Part shown: positions 9,950 through 18,532 of the stretch, one piece after another
Layout of the letters: each line of letters starts with the position of its first letter
How positions within the stretch are numbered: the stretch's first letter is position 1
Assembly: GCF_024346975.1 (NCBI RefSeq)
Contig: NZ_AP024885.1
Location: 1,302,001 to 1,366,000 of the forward strand
Source of the DNA: Vibrio neonatus
Lineage (GTDB): Bacteria; Pseudomonadota; Gammaproteobacteria; Enterobacterales; Vibrionaceae
DNA: 64,000 nt
Direction: 5' to 3'
Translations under genes and position numbers: made by a program
Notes under the pieces: generated by a model
What the model saw: the letters and a program-made list of their open reading frames with translations, nothing else
Databases searched by the model: none
What the model was told of the DNA's origin: nothing

Positions 9950-10717
9950 ATGGATTGTGATTCAGAGAGCAGTTTTATTGGAGACTTGCTAGGCATGGCC
10001 TTATTTGGCTTCATGTTTTATGCACTGTATAAAATAGTCGTATTGTGCTTCAAAGCCCTTGGGTGGCTTTTCGTTGCGATATACAAAATTTTCGATTTCT
10101 GTGTGTTAGTGATTGCCTTGCTCATCAGCCGCTCTGAAAGAGAGGATCTTTGGTTTCATCGTACTGGTTTACGAGCCTTGATCACTGTACCGCTAATGCT
10201 GTTTACTTGTGTCTTTGTTATGAGCGATTCAAATGAACAAGCGAATATAGATAGAAATGACTTAGTACGCAGCGCCATTGCGCGACAATCTCAAACAGCA
10301 CCAACCCAAGCAGAAGCAAGTCAAACAAAGCAAGCCGCCACAAAGCCTCAAACAGTAAATGCGCAATTATTGAATATTCGCTCTAACCCCAACGCAAAAG
10401 CAGGCGTTGTTGGTCAAGTAGGGCAAGATAGCATTGTTTTGGTCAATAAAACTCAAGGCTCGTGGTCTGAAATTAGCTACAACAATACGCGAGGATGGGT
10501 AGCATCTCATTATTTAACAGCGGCAGAGAATGCGATTTACGCGCATGTTACGGCAATTAAGTTAAACGTGCGCAATGCACCACAAACTGGCGCAGTAGTG
10601 TTTCAGCTAAATAAAGGTGACACGATCACCATCGACTCTAGCCGCAATAATTGGGTAAAAATCAAATATAAAGAGAAGTCCGGTTGGGTTGCTCAAAGAT
10701 TTTTAGATTTCACTTAA
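9950..10717 (+). CDS. Membrane-anchored protein with two SH3b domains
   Basis: A 255-residue protein with hydrophobic segments near residues 15-50 and 75-90, a Gln/Ala/Thr-rich linker (about 95-125), then two bacterial SH3 domains. The first carries LLNIRSNPN...GWVASHYL and the second LNVRNAPQ...GWVAQRFL. Bacterial SH3 domains usually bind peptidoglycan or proteins in the periplasm, so the linker and SH3 part are probably periplasmic. I chose ATG 9950 over the in-frame TTG at 9947. A strong terminator follows. The binding partner is unknown. Confidence 0.8.
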   Translation: MDCDSESSFIGDLLGMALFGFMFYALYKIVVLCFKALGWLFVAIYKIFDFCVLVIALLISRSEREDLWFHRTGLRALITVPLMLFTCVFVMSDSNEQANIDRNDLVRSAIARQSQTAPTQAEASQTKQAATKPQTVNAQLLNIRSNPNAKAGVVGQVGQDSIVLVNKTQGSWSEISYNNTRGWVASHYLTAAENAIYAHVTAIKLNVRNAPQTGAVVFQLNKGDTITIDSSRNNWVKIKYKEKSGWVAQRFLDFT

Positions 10718-10721
10718 AAAA

Positions 10722-10750
10722 CGCCCGCATCAGAATGCGGGCATTTTTTT
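10722..10750 (+). terminator. Rho-independent terminator after the SH3 gene
   Basis: GCCCGCAT / ATGCGGGC stem with a CAGA loop and a run of seven T directly after it. Confidence 0.9.
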
Positions 10751-10804
10751 GTGAGAACATCTTTATAAGGGTAGTGAGCTTATCAGGATTAAACCGTTAA
10801 ACAC

Positions 10805-11392
10805 TTAGAACTTATAGCCAATAGTGGCTTCGATAGTACTAGTATTATCAAAGTCATCATCGGTATAGCCATCTTTTGTATAAGCAAGGTTTAAAACTGC
10901 ATGGCTGATTTGAACTTCAACGCCAAGACCAAGTTGGCCGTACGGAGTACCATCAGAACTGCTATAACCAAAAGCGGAACTTGAAATGCTTTGATAGCCG
11001 ATACCTGCGACAACATAAGGACGCAGAGTCAAAGAATCATCATAAAAAGTGGTGCCAATAAGAAAAGCACCGCCCCCACGAACAGTCGTTGATTTAAGTG
11101 TACTAGTCGAGTAATTGTAGATACTCACTGCATCTTCAGATAGGCGCATATATTCAAAGGTACTACGAAAAGCAACGTAGTCATTAATTTGACTTTTTAC
11201 ATTCAGTGATAAGCCACCAAACTTACCTTTAAAGCCTGCATCTCGAAGCTCTGGAGCTGTTAATTGAGCATAGCCGATGTTAAAACTTGTATTGGCAAAC
11301 TGGCTATTATCAGTGCTAGTAGAACTAGGATCAGAAGCTAAGGCGAATGAAGATATCGAGGAGAGAGCGACCGCTAAGATGATTTTTTTCAT
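10805..11392 (-). CDS. Small outer-membrane beta-barrel protein
   Basis: A 195-residue protein with a signal peptide (MKKIILAVALSSISSFALA) and a mature chain of alternating polar/hydrophobic residues ending in an aromatic strand (ATIGYKF). This is the usual signature of an eight-stranded OmpA/OmpX-size barrel inserted by BAM. The N-terminal mature part is Ser/Thr/Asp-rich. Function is unknown; adhesion, envelope integrity or small-molecule passage are all possible for such barrels. It is read toward the SH3 gene, with separate promoters in the 240 AT-rich bases upstream. Confidence 0.7.
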   Translation of the reverse strand: MKKIILAVALSSISSFALASDPSSTSTDNSQFANTSFNIGYAQLTAPELRDAGFKGKFGGLSLNVKSQINDYVAFRSTFEYMRLSEDAVSIYNYSTSTLKSTTVRGGGAFLIGTTFYDDSLTLRPYVVAGIGYQSISSSAFGYSSSDGTPYGQLGLGVEVQISHAVLNLAYTKDGYTDDDFDNTSTIEATIGYKF

Positions 11393-11631
11393 GTTTAACT
11401 CGATTATATATTGATAATTGATTTGGTTAGTGACGATTCGCTGAACTCAATTCAATTAGAAGGATGCATATTAAAAATAAAAACAAAGATTTCTTTTAAT
11501 TATGCAAATGATTTTAATCGATTAAATTAGGTATAAACATGAAAGGTGTATAGGTGGCTGTTCACCTTTTCTAATTAAGGAAAGGGAGTGTGGCAGTAGT
11601 GGTGAGCAAAGTCATCTTTCACGTAGGCTAA

Positions 11632-11668
11632 AAACAAAAACGCCAAGCAAAATGCTTGGCGTTTTTGT
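11632..11668 (-). terminator. Bidirectional terminator after the tRNA-Val genes
   Basis: CGCCAAGC / GCTTGGCG stem with AAAACGCC... upstream and ...GTTTTTG downstream, so a T tract follows it on both strands. It starts six bases past the 3' end of the first tRNA on the minus strand and is the likely end of that transcript. Confidence 0.8.
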
Positions 11669-11673
11669 AAATT

Positions 11674-11750
11674 TGGTGGGTCCGGGCGAACTCGAATCGC
11701 CGACCCCCGCCATGTCAAGGCGGTACTCTAACCAACTGAGCTACGGACCC
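11674..11750 (-). tRNA. tRNA-Val (GAC), distal copy
   Basis: A 77-nucleotide tRNA with encoded CCA. The acceptor stem is GGGTCCG/CGGACCC; the D arm has AGCTCAGTTGGTTAGAG; the anticodon loop TTGACAT gives anticodon GAC (Val codons GUC/GUU); the T arm contains TTCGAGT. The anticodon stem is CCGCC/GGCGG, unlike the upstream copy, which has CTACC/GGTAG. It is co-transcribed with that copy. Confidence 0.93.
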
Positions 11751-11788
11751 AAATTTTGTGGTGCAATTTGCATGTTAATGCAAGAGGA

Positions 11789-11865
11789 TGGTGGGTCCGG
11801 GCGAATTCGAATCGCCGACCCCTACCATGTCAAGGTAGTACTCTAACCAACTGAGCTACGGACCC
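11789..11865 (-). tRNA. tRNA-Val (GAC), promoter-proximal copy
   Basis: A 77-nucleotide tRNA with encoded CCA, the same acceptor stem and the same GAC anticodon loop (TTGACAT) as the copy 38 bases downstream. It differs mainly in the anticodon stem (CTACC/GGTAG) and the T loop (TTCGAAT). A good promoter lies just upstream. Confidence 0.93.
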
Positions 11866-11884
11866 ATCTTCTTGAACGAGATTG

Positions 11885-11913
11885 ATGTTAGCGATAAGCG
11901 CGGTTGGGTTCAA
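11885..11913 (-). promoter_or_regulatory. Sigma-70 type promoter of the tRNA-Val pair
   Basis: On the minus strand TTGAAC (-35) and TAACAT (-10) are separated by exactly 17 bases. Transcription would start about 12 bases before the first tRNA, a usual short tRNA leader. Confidence 0.6.
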
Positions 11914-12173
11914 GCACAAATCCTCGCTTTGTGAACTGTTTGCTGTTTTTGTAATCGAGATGGGGCTGATTCGGCTAAGTTAGAAGCGATTTCGGCAGCT
12001 TTCGGTTAGGAAATACTAAAGTATTTAAAAAAGGTTTCGATGATTAAACTCAGTAATGTAAGCCAAAATTTATTCGGTGGAACATTGATTTTAGTGGATG
12101 TCGCAAAATGACTATTTAGCATCTACATTTTAGATACAGTGAATGGATATCAACTAAAAAATCAAGGTGAAAC
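11914..12173. other. Intergenic region upstream of the porin gene
   Basis: No gene is visible between the tRNA promoter and the porin. The right end is AT-rich and carries an AAGGTG ribosome site before ATG 12174. I found no unambiguous operator. Confidence 0.4.
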
Positions 12174-13436
12174 ATGACGTTAACTCCGAGTTTATCTCGA
12201 ACGTGCTTATCTGTGGTGGCATTAGTTTCTTCATCTTCAGTATTGGCTAACTCGGCCAATTTTGAAGGGCCAGATTCGGTAGAAAACACGATTGCAACGC
12301 AAAAGGAAGATCAAAAAGATTGGCGCGAGGGATTAGCCGAACATGGTTTTGTTTTTGGCGCAGATTATTTTTCGCTTGGTCTGTATAGCGATGACGCCAC
12401 TGGTGGCGGTGATGCATCTTCCGCCTCTGGGGTAGCGCGTGTCTATGGTCAGTGGAGTTTAATTGGCAAGGACAGTGGCAACACCGGCAGCTTAGTATGG
12501 AAGTTTGAGCATCGTCATGGCTATAGCAGTACGCCACCTAAAGACTTTTCAGGGACCACGTTTAATCCCAAAGCCGATAATATTGGCTACCTTGGCATGA
12601 TAGCGCCAGCTTATAGCGATCAAGGCTTTCGCGTCACTGACCTTAACTGGAAGCAGCAATTTAATGGCGGAAGAAGTAGCGTAATTATTGGTTGGCAGGA
12701 TGTAACCAACTATGTGGACACCTATGCGTTGGCAAGTCCTTGGACGGGCTTCACTAACCTTGCATTTAGTACTGGTGCAGGCGCAATGGGTTTGCCTGAT
12801 GACGGTATATTGGCATTATCAGCCGGTCATATGTTGACGGATAACTTTTATATCGTCGCGGGTGTCGCCGATGCTAAAGGTCAGTCGGATGAAATTTTTA
12901 ATGGTTTTGATACTTTGTTTAACGACTACGCACTGTTTAGCACTTTAGAACTGGGTTGGACTGCTTCTCAAAATCAGATCTATACCGAGAACTTCCACGT
13001 TACGTTATGGCATATGGATGAAGGCTCTCGTCATAGCTTATCGTCATCAGTACTGCCTAATGGCGAAGTAGTCGGTGGCGAGTCAGGGCAAGGGGTTAAT
13101 TTTTCTTATAGCACTTTTATTACCCCAGACATTATGCCGTTTGTTCGTGGTGGGGTTTCTAGTGGGGATGTTGCCCTATACAACAAATCGATTTCCGCAG
13201 GTGTGGGCTATTTTGGCTTGGGCAGCGCTAAAAATAACTTAGGAGTAGCGGTCAACTGGTCAGAAACTAATGATGTTTTTGACAATAAAGATCAGTTTAC
13301 CGCTGAGATCTATTACAACATGCAGTTTGGCGATCATTTTCAGCTCACCCCTGATGTGCAATTTATCAATAATCCAGCGCTATCTAGTGAAGATACAGCG
13401 CTGGTGGTTGGTGTGCGAGGGCGAGTGTTTTTCTAA
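12174..13436 (+). CDS. OprB-family carbohydrate-selective porin
   Basis: A 420-residue outer-membrane porin. It has a signal peptide ending near VLANS, an N-terminal 'WREGLAEHGFVFGADYFSLGLYSDD' strand region typical of OprB-type barrels, many amphipathic strands, and the closing 'AEIYYNMQFGDHFQLTPDVQFI' region followed by 'VVGVRGRVFF' with the terminal Phe. OprB-type porins pass sugars into the periplasm. No sugar transporter or regulator lies next to it, so the substrate is open. It sits between the tRNA pair and a convergent efflux gene, with a terminator at its end. Confidence 0.8.
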   Translation: MTLTPSLSRTCLSVVALVSSSSVLANSANFEGPDSVENTIATQKEDQKDWREGLAEHGFVFGADYFSLGLYSDDATGGGDASSASGVARVYGQWSLIGKDSGNTGSLVWKFEHRHGYSSTPPKDFSGTTFNPKADNIGYLGMIAPAYSDQGFRVTDLNWKQQFNGGRSSVIIGWQDVTNYVDTYALASPWTGFTNLAFSTGAGAMGLPDDGILALSAGHMLTDNFYIVAGVADAKGQSDEIFNGFDTLFNDYALFSTLELGWTASQNQIYTENFHVTLWHMDEGSRHSLSSSVLPNGEVVGGESGQGVNFSYSTFITPDIMPFVRGGVSSGDVALYNKSISAGVGYFGLGSAKNNLGVAVNWSETNDVFDNKDQFTAEIYYNMQFGDHFQLTPDVQFINNPALSSEDTALVVGVRGRVFF

Positions 13437-13465
13437 CCTAATGGTTTAGCTCTCTTTTTATAAAC

Positions 13466-13506
13466 AGACGTTACTTATCATAAACCTTCAAAGTAACGTC
13501 TTTTTT
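13466..13506 (+). terminator. Terminator of the porin gene
   Basis: AGACGTTACTT and AAGTAACGTCT form an 11-bp stem followed by TTTTTT. It overlaps the last codons of the convergent efflux gene. Confidence 0.8.
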
Positions 13507-14643
13507 ATAAAAAATGAACCATGCTAAAGGGAGCGCCATAACGATAGCCATGATGTGTAGTGAAGCCATTGGCAATAAATTGACCAAACCTACCAGTGCT
13601 GATGCGCCTGCCATTTGGAAAAAGCCCAGTAGTGATGCGGCAGTACCAGCTCGCTTAGAAAATGGCGCTAATGCTGAGCTACAACAAATGCCTAAAATCA
13701 GACAAAAACCTGTGCTTGCGACAAAAATCGGTCCCATAAATGCAAATGGGTGAGCGATGTGGCTGAGTAATACAATCAGCAGTGCGGCGCAACTGCACAT
13801 TGTAATAGCAAGTTGTAGGGCTTTGGTTTTGCCCAGTTTTCTGATGACGATGGGCGCAATAAAGGAAGCGAGTATATTGATGATGGCGTTACTGCCAAAC
13901 CAAATAGAAAAAGTGGTGGAGTCTAAGCCCAGTTCAACCATTAATCGAATCGGTGCAATACTGACAAAGGCGATGATGATCGCCATCGCGAGCATGACAA
14001 GGCCAGTATTGAACTGAAAAATACTGTTGTGCAATATGGGCTTATATTGCGCCCAATTAATCAATTTTTCGCTGTAAACCGTGTTCTCTGGTCGTGTTTC
14101 AGGTAATCGCCAGAATGAAATAAGCCCAATTAATAGCGCGTAGCCAGTCATGAAATAAAAGGTCGCTCGCCAGTTCCATGTTTCGCTGAGCCATCCACCA
14201 ACAAAAGGTGCTAATGCGGGGATCACGCAGATAACGCCGTTGATATAGCTATAAATAGAGGCGGTTCGTTCGCTAGAGTAACTGTCTCTTACGCCAGACA
14301 TGACGCTCACCGATACCGCGCAAGTGCCTAGACCCTGAAATATGCGTGATAACCACAGCATTTCTATTTGTTGTGAGAGTGCCGCCACGGTAGAGCTGGC
14401 AATGTACAGCATCAACCCAACCATAATCAGTGGCTTACGGCCGTATCTATCCGCCAGTGGTCCTGCTATTAACTGCCCAATACCTAAAGCGGCAAGAAAC
14501 AAGGTAATGGTGACTTGGATATGACTAAGGGGAGTGTGCAGACTATCCGCTATTTGCGGAAAAGCGGGAAGATAAATATCAATCCCCATTGGGCTGACTA
14601 TGATAAGTAGCAAAAACAGGTAGATAGGAGGCTTAGTGTTCAT
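13471..14643 (-). CDS. Bcr/CflA-family drug efflux transporter (MFS)
   Basis: A 390-residue inner-membrane transporter of the 12-helix DHA1 class. Motif 'GPLADRYGRKPLI' (the MFS loop 2-3 signature) is at about residues 60-75, and 'IDIYLPAFPQIA' in helix 1 is typical of Bcr/CflA pumps, which expel drugs such as bicyclomycin and chloramphenicol with proton exchange. I start at ATG 14643 (MNTKPPIY); an upstream in-frame TTG would add ten residues with no signal value. It is divergent from a LysR gene 100 bases away, a usual arrangement for a regulator and its target. Confidence 0.85.
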   Translation of the reverse strand: MNTKPPIYLFLLLIIVSPMGIDIYLPAFPQIADSLHTPLSHIQVTITLFLAALGIGQLIAGPLADRYGRKPLIMVGLMLYIASSTVAALSQQIEMLWLSRIFQGLGTCAVSVSVMSGVRDSYSSERTASIYSYINGVICVIPALAPFVGGWLSETWNWRATFYFMTGYALLIGLISFWRLPETRPENTVYSEKLINWAQYKPILHNSIFQFNTGLVMLAMAIIIAFVSIAPIRLMVELGLDSTTFSIWFGSNAIINILASFIAPIVIRKLGKTKALQLAITMCSCAALLIVLLSHIAHPFAFMGPIFVASTGFCLILGICCSSALAPFSKRAGTAASLLGFFQMAGASALVGLVNLLPMASLHIMAIVMALPLAWFIFYKKDVTLKVYDK

Positions 14644-14744
14644 TTTAGCTGTCGTGATTAGGTGTTGGCGCAAAGCTTATCAATCTTGAGATATGAATAA
14701 TATTGAATTATTGTCATCTTAGAGTTTCCTTAATGGAATATTGT

Positions 14745-15692
14745 ATGAAGCTAGACCATATTGACCTTAATCTATTACGGTTGATGTTGATTCTGCTAGA
14801 AGATGGCAGTGTCAGTCGCGCCGCCACTAGGCTAAATCTTAGTCAGTCAGCGGTGAGTAAGCAATTAACGCGCCTTAGAGAGCAGTTAGGTGAAGTGCTT
14901 AACGATCCTTTATTTATCAGAACGGGAAGAGGGTTAACACCCACTGTGCGAGCCAGTAAATTGGAGCAGCCACTACGTCAGTGGTTACGAGACTCACATA
15001 CTATGCTATTGCCTGAGACGTTTGATCCCTACCAAGATGAGCGTAATTTTACGATAAGCATTTGCGAAACGGCATTTCCGGTGATCATTCCGCGCCTGAT
15101 GCCGTTACTGGCTAAGCGTGCTCCCGGTATGCAATTGAGCATAGTGCCGAAAACAAAGCACAGTTTGAACTTATTAAATCAAGGGGAGTTGGACTTACTG
15201 ATTAGTGCAAAAGATACAGACTTGCGGGCGCAAGCCTCAAACTCTATTTATGGTCTGCAGGATCAGCCAAATCTTGAGCTTTATCGCGATCGGCATATCT
15301 GCCTTATAGGTAAGAAGAATCATATACCTAAAACGCAATGGAATATTGAGTCATTTTTGCAAACTGATTTAGTGCGAATATACGTTGAAGAAAGTGAGTT
15401 TTGGTTATTAGATAGGGTAGCGGCGGATCAAGGGCGAAGGTTAAAAGACAAAGCTAAAGTGCCTGATTTTCATAGCGCAGCTCTTTTAGCGCAACATTCA
15501 AACATGATGCTGGTATGTACATCTATTTTTGCCGAGCAGTTAGCTCAGCGATACGCTTTACAGTCACAGCCTTTACCATTTGATTTAAAGCCCGTAAGTT
15601 ATCGAATGTTATGGACTAGTATGTTAGAGAGCGATTCCGCTCACCAATGGTTAAGAAATTTAATCATGCAATGCTGCCACGATCTTCAGTAA
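14745..15692 (+). CDS. LysR-family transcriptional regulator
   Basis: About 315 residues. The N-terminal winged helix-turn-helix reads 'GSVSRAATRLNLSQSAVSKQLTRLRE', followed by 'DPLFIRTGRGLTPT', the standard LysR pattern. The C-terminal periplasmic-binding-like domain covers the rest and binds the inducer. ATG 14745 (MKLDHIDLN) matches the usual start of this subgroup; ATG 14733 in the same frame is also possible. It is divergent from the Bcr/CflA pump, so it probably regulates that gene and itself, with D-lactate dehydrogenase downstream as another candidate. Effector is unknown. Confidence 0.85.
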   Translation: MKLDHIDLNLLRLMLILLEDGSVSRAATRLNLSQSAVSKQLTRLREQLGEVLNDPLFIRTGRGLTPTVRASKLEQPLRQWLRDSHTMLLPETFDPYQDERNFTISICETAFPVIIPRLMPLLAKRAPGMQLSIVPKTKHSLNLLNQGELDLLISAKDTDLRAQASNSIYGLQDQPNLELYRDRHICLIGKKNHIPKTQWNIESFLQTDLVRIYVEESEFWLLDRVAADQGRRLKDKAKVPDFHSAALLAQHSNMMLVCTSIFAEQLAQRYALQSQPLPFDLKPVSYRMLWTSMLESDSAHQWLRNLIMQCCHDLQ

Positions 15693-15788
15693 GATAACGT
15701 GATAAACCTCTCTTTTTGAGTTTAATTTGACCTATTCAAATTGAATTCGTGAATAAAGAATACCGCTCTTAATTTATAAGGAACAAAG

Positions 15789-16778
15789 ATGATCAACATT
15801 GCCTTTTTTAGTACAAAGTCATATGACCAAGACGCGTTTGAGCAAGGGAAGTCTGACTACGATGTGCAGTATCATTTTTATGATTTCTTACTTAACGAAC
15901 AGACTGCCAAAATGGCAAAAGGCTGTGAAGTAGTGTGTGCGTTTGTGAACGATGACTTATCTCGACCAGTTTTAGAAGAGCTAGCGGCAAGAGACGTTAA
16001 AATGATTGCTATGCGTTGCGCAGGCTTTAACAACGTTGATCTTGATGCTGCAAAAGAACTGGGTATTCAAGTAGCGCGCGTTCCAGGATATTCTCCGGAA
16101 GCCATCGCTGAGCACGCAGTGGGTTTGATGATGACCTTAAACCGTCGTTTTCATAAAGCTTACCAACGTACACGTGACGCAAACTTCTCTCTTGAGGGCT
16201 TAGTTGGCTTTAACTTTTTTGGACGCACAGCGGGCATTATCGGAACCGGTAAAATTGGTTGCGCGACTATTCGTATCCTTAAAGGCTTAGGAATGAACGT
16301 ACTTTGTTACGACCCATACCCAAATGATTTTGTGGTTGAAGCGGGTGCAACGTATTGCGATCTAGATACTCTTATTCAACAGTCTGATGTGATCTCTCTA
16401 CACTGTCCCATGACACCTGAAAATTATCACCTTTTAGATGCAACCGCCTTTGGTAAAATGAAAGACGGCGTCATGATCATTAACACCAGTCGTGGTGAAC
16501 TTGTCGATTCTATGGCTGCCATCGATGCACTAAAAGCTGGACGTATCGGTGCGCTAGGCTTGGATGTGTACGAAAGTGAGAAAGAACTGTTCTTCCACGA
16601 TAAATCGAATGACGTTATTGTCGATGATGTGTTCCGTCGTTTGTCTTCTTGTCACAACGTACTATTTACCGGTCACCAAGCCTTTTTGACTAGAGACGCA
16701 TTGAGCAGCATTGCTTCAACAACGCTTGCGAACATTGAAAACTTTAAGCAACAAAAAACGGATGCGAACTTCTTATAA
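15789..16778 (+). CDS. ldhA: D-lactate dehydrogenase (fermentative)
   Basis: A 329-residue NAD-dependent 2-hydroxyacid dehydrogenase, the same length as E. coli LdhA and very similar across its length. It reduces pyruvate to D-lactate during fermentation. Visible motifs: 'RCAGFNNVDLDAAKELG', nucleotide-binding 'GIIGTGKIG' (about residues 150-158), 'INTSRGELVDS' with the catalytic Arg, 'GLDVYE' with the Glu region, and 'FTGHQAFLT' with the catalytic His. An AAGGAA ribosome site precedes ATG 15789. It is followed by a terminator. Anaerobic induction would be expected, but no clear FNR box was seen upstream. Confidence 0.95.
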   Translation: MINIAFFSTKSYDQDAFEQGKSDYDVQYHFYDFLLNEQTAKMAKGCEVVCAFVNDDLSRPVLEELAARDVKMIAMRCAGFNNVDLDAAKELGIQVARVPGYSPEAIAEHAVGLMMTLNRRFHKAYQRTRDANFSLEGLVGFNFFGRTAGIIGTGKIGCATIRILKGLGMNVLCYDPYPNDFVVEAGATYCDLDTLIQQSDVISLHCPMTPENYHLLDATAFGKMKDGVMIINTSRGELVDSMAAIDALKAGRIGALGLDVYESEKELFFHDKSNDVIVDDVFRRLSSCHNVLFTGHQAFLTRDALSSIASTTLANIENFKQQKTDANFL

Positions 16779-16840
16779 GCACAATACATTTCTATAAGCA
16801 TATAGCTATGGTGATTAGATAGCACATCTTATGAACAGCA

Positions 16841-16872
16841 AAGGCTCTAGTATTACTAGGGTCTTTTTTTTT
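16841..16872 (+). terminator. Terminator after ldhA
   Basis: GGCTCTAGT / ACTAGGGTC stem (with a few G-T pairs), ATT loop, then ten T. Confidence 0.8.
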
Positions 16873-17101
16873 TGCTTCCGATTTACGCCCTAAAGCGCAT
16901 TAAAATCCCCTTAATCTAGCGCCCAATCTGAAAGATTAGAAAGGTATGACAAAGTGAGATCCGATTCACTTGGCCTTACGCATCCTTACTTCATTCAAAA
17001 TTTTATATCGAGGTGTTTCGCAAACTGAGTAAGCTCATGCCCCTTATTCTGCGGCTTTTATAAGCTAATAGCAGGATAAATTAAAGCAGGAGGTTGCAAG
17101 G
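16873..17101. other. Intergenic region between ldhA and the ligase gene
   Basis: About 230 bases past the terminator with no open frame of note. It should hold the ligase promoter. The right end carries a near-perfect ribosome site AGGAGG (17088-17093) eight bases before ATG 17102. Confidence 0.4.
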
Positions 17102-17971
17102 ATGAGCGTGGTTAATCCGTTAAATTCAGTTTCTTTGATGGCATTGTCGTGTGCTGCTATACCGTGTGTTGCTATACCGAGCCATAGCGCGTTAGCTGAC
17201 AACTTAATGCTTGCGAGTGTGTACCAAGGACAAGCATTATCAGAACAACATCTAGTCAGTGAAAAACTCGATGGTATTCGTGCGCTTTGGAACGGAAAAG
17301 AGTTAATTACGCGTAATGGTTCAAGCATCAATGCACCAGAATCTTTTATAAGTCAGATGCCCCCGTTTGCAGTAGAAGGCGAGCTTTGGGCTGGAAGAGG
17401 CGGCTTTGCTTTGGTGCAACAAACGGTTTTAGATGCAAAAGCTAATGAAAAGGCATGGTCAAAGATTAGTTTTGTATTGTTTGATAGACCAGATGTACTG
17501 ACCTCATACGCAAAACGTCACGACTCTCTGTTGCAATGGAAATCCAATGTTGCTCAAACACATACGCAAGTGATTGTTGCCGAGCAGCGCCCATTTCGTT
17601 CCTATCAATCTTTAGGCGAAGCACTACAAAAGGTGGTTAAATTGGGCGGCGAAGGGCTGATGGTTCGAAACAAGCATTCGGTTTATATCGCAGGGCGCAG
17701 TGAAGCGCTTTACAAAATTAAACTTCATCAAGATGCCGAAGCGCGAGTGATAGGTTACAAGCAAGGCAAAGGTAAATATCAACACCTAGTCGGTGCATTG
17801 CATGTAGAGTCACCCCAAGGAGTGCGTTTTTACATAGGCAGCGGCCTTACCGATGCACACCGACGTAATCCACCGAAAGTAGGCACCAATATCACCTATC
17901 GATACAACGACAAAACAGCAAACGGTGTGCCTAAGTTTGCACGATTTATGCGTGAGAGAAGTGAGTTTTAG
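17102..17971 (+). CDS. Exported ATP-dependent DNA ligase (LigE-like)
   Basis: A 289-residue minimal ATP-dependent DNA ligase. Motif I SEKLDGIRALW contains the lysine that is adenylated (K55), motif III is in 'FVLFDRP', motif IV in 'GGEGLMVRN' and motif V in 'ALYKIKLH', followed by a short OB domain. There is no DNA-binding zinc finger or helical domain, as in the small proteobacterial ligases. The first 32 residues include a hydrophobic stretch with an Ala-rich end that fits a signal peptide, so it probably acts in the periplasm, where such ligases have been linked to repair of incoming DNA. Its main cytoplasmic counterpart would be the NAD-dependent LigA elsewhere. Confidence 0.88.
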   Translation: MSVVNPLNSVSLMALSCAAIPCVAIPSHSALADNLMLASVYQGQALSEQHLVSEKLDGIRALWNGKELITRNGSSINAPESFISQMPPFAVEGELWAGRGGFALVQQTVLDAKANEKAWSKISFVLFDRPDVLTSYAKRHDSLLQWKSNVAQTHTQVIVAEQRPFRSYQSLGEALQKVVKLGGEGLMVRNKHSVYIAGRSEALYKIKLHQDAEARVIGYKQGKGKYQHLVGALHVESPQGVRFYIGSGLTDAHRRNPPKVGTNITYRYNDKTANGVPKFARFMRERSEF

Positions 17972-18115
17972 GTGAGGTGTTTAAATTACTAGTTTAACCT
18001 TATCAAGTTATAGGTACGTACTTGTTGTTTTTTATCAATGACTTAAGATATTCTCGTGAAGAGTTGATTTTCTTGGTTTCCATATAAATTATCAAGGTAG
18101 CGATGAACAAATGTT

Positions 18116-18532
18116 ATGAATAAATTAGACTTAGAAAATCTAGTGCAAATTAGGCTTTCGGAAGCTCAAGCGTTACTTGATTCTGGAAACTTCCATGGTG
18201 CTTATTATTTGGTTGGCTATTCACTAGAGTGTGCTTTAAAAGTATGTATCGACAAACAGGTTAAGGAATACGACTTTCCAAACAAACAGTTGGCAAATAA
18301 ATGTCATACTCATAACCTAACGGAGTTACTTGGTGTTGCAGGGTTAAAACAAAGGCTTGCAGAAAAAGAGAAGACGGATCTTGATTTTAAATTAAATTGG
18401 GCTGTCGCAAAAGATTGGTCTGAATCTGCAAGATATGAGTGTATTATTGGCGAAAATAAAGCAGTTGATCTATTTAACGCTATTAACGAACCGCAATCAG
18501 GAATATTGGTATGGCTAAAGACATTTTGGTAA
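18116..18532 (+). CDS. HEPN-domain protein, first gene of a two-gene module
   Basis: A 138-residue helical protein of the HEPN superfamily. The family pattern is clear: 'ARLLDSGN-type' helix 1 (about residues 16-30), then 'GYSLECALKVCIDKQ' (34-48), 'CHTHNLTELLG' (63-73) and 'WSESARYE' (101-108). Toxin HEPN RNases carry R-X4-6-H; here R106 is not followed by a matching His, so catalysis by that route is doubtful. The stop overlaps the next gene by 22 bases, so the two are coupled. Its base composition is visibly more AT-rich than its neighbours, which suggests acquisition. A six-codon frame (18103-18123) with a better ribosome site overlaps its start. Confidence 0.75.
   Translation: MNKLDLENLVQIRLSEAQALLDSGNFHGAYYLVGYSLECALKVCIDKQVKEYDFPNKQLANKCHTHNLTELLGVAGLKQRLAEKEKTDLDFKLNWAVAKDWSESARYECIIGENKAVDLFNAINEPQSGILVWLKTFW

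Noticed and set aside
11652-11846. Open frame across the tRNA-Val genes
   Set aside because: It lies antisense over two clear tRNAs.
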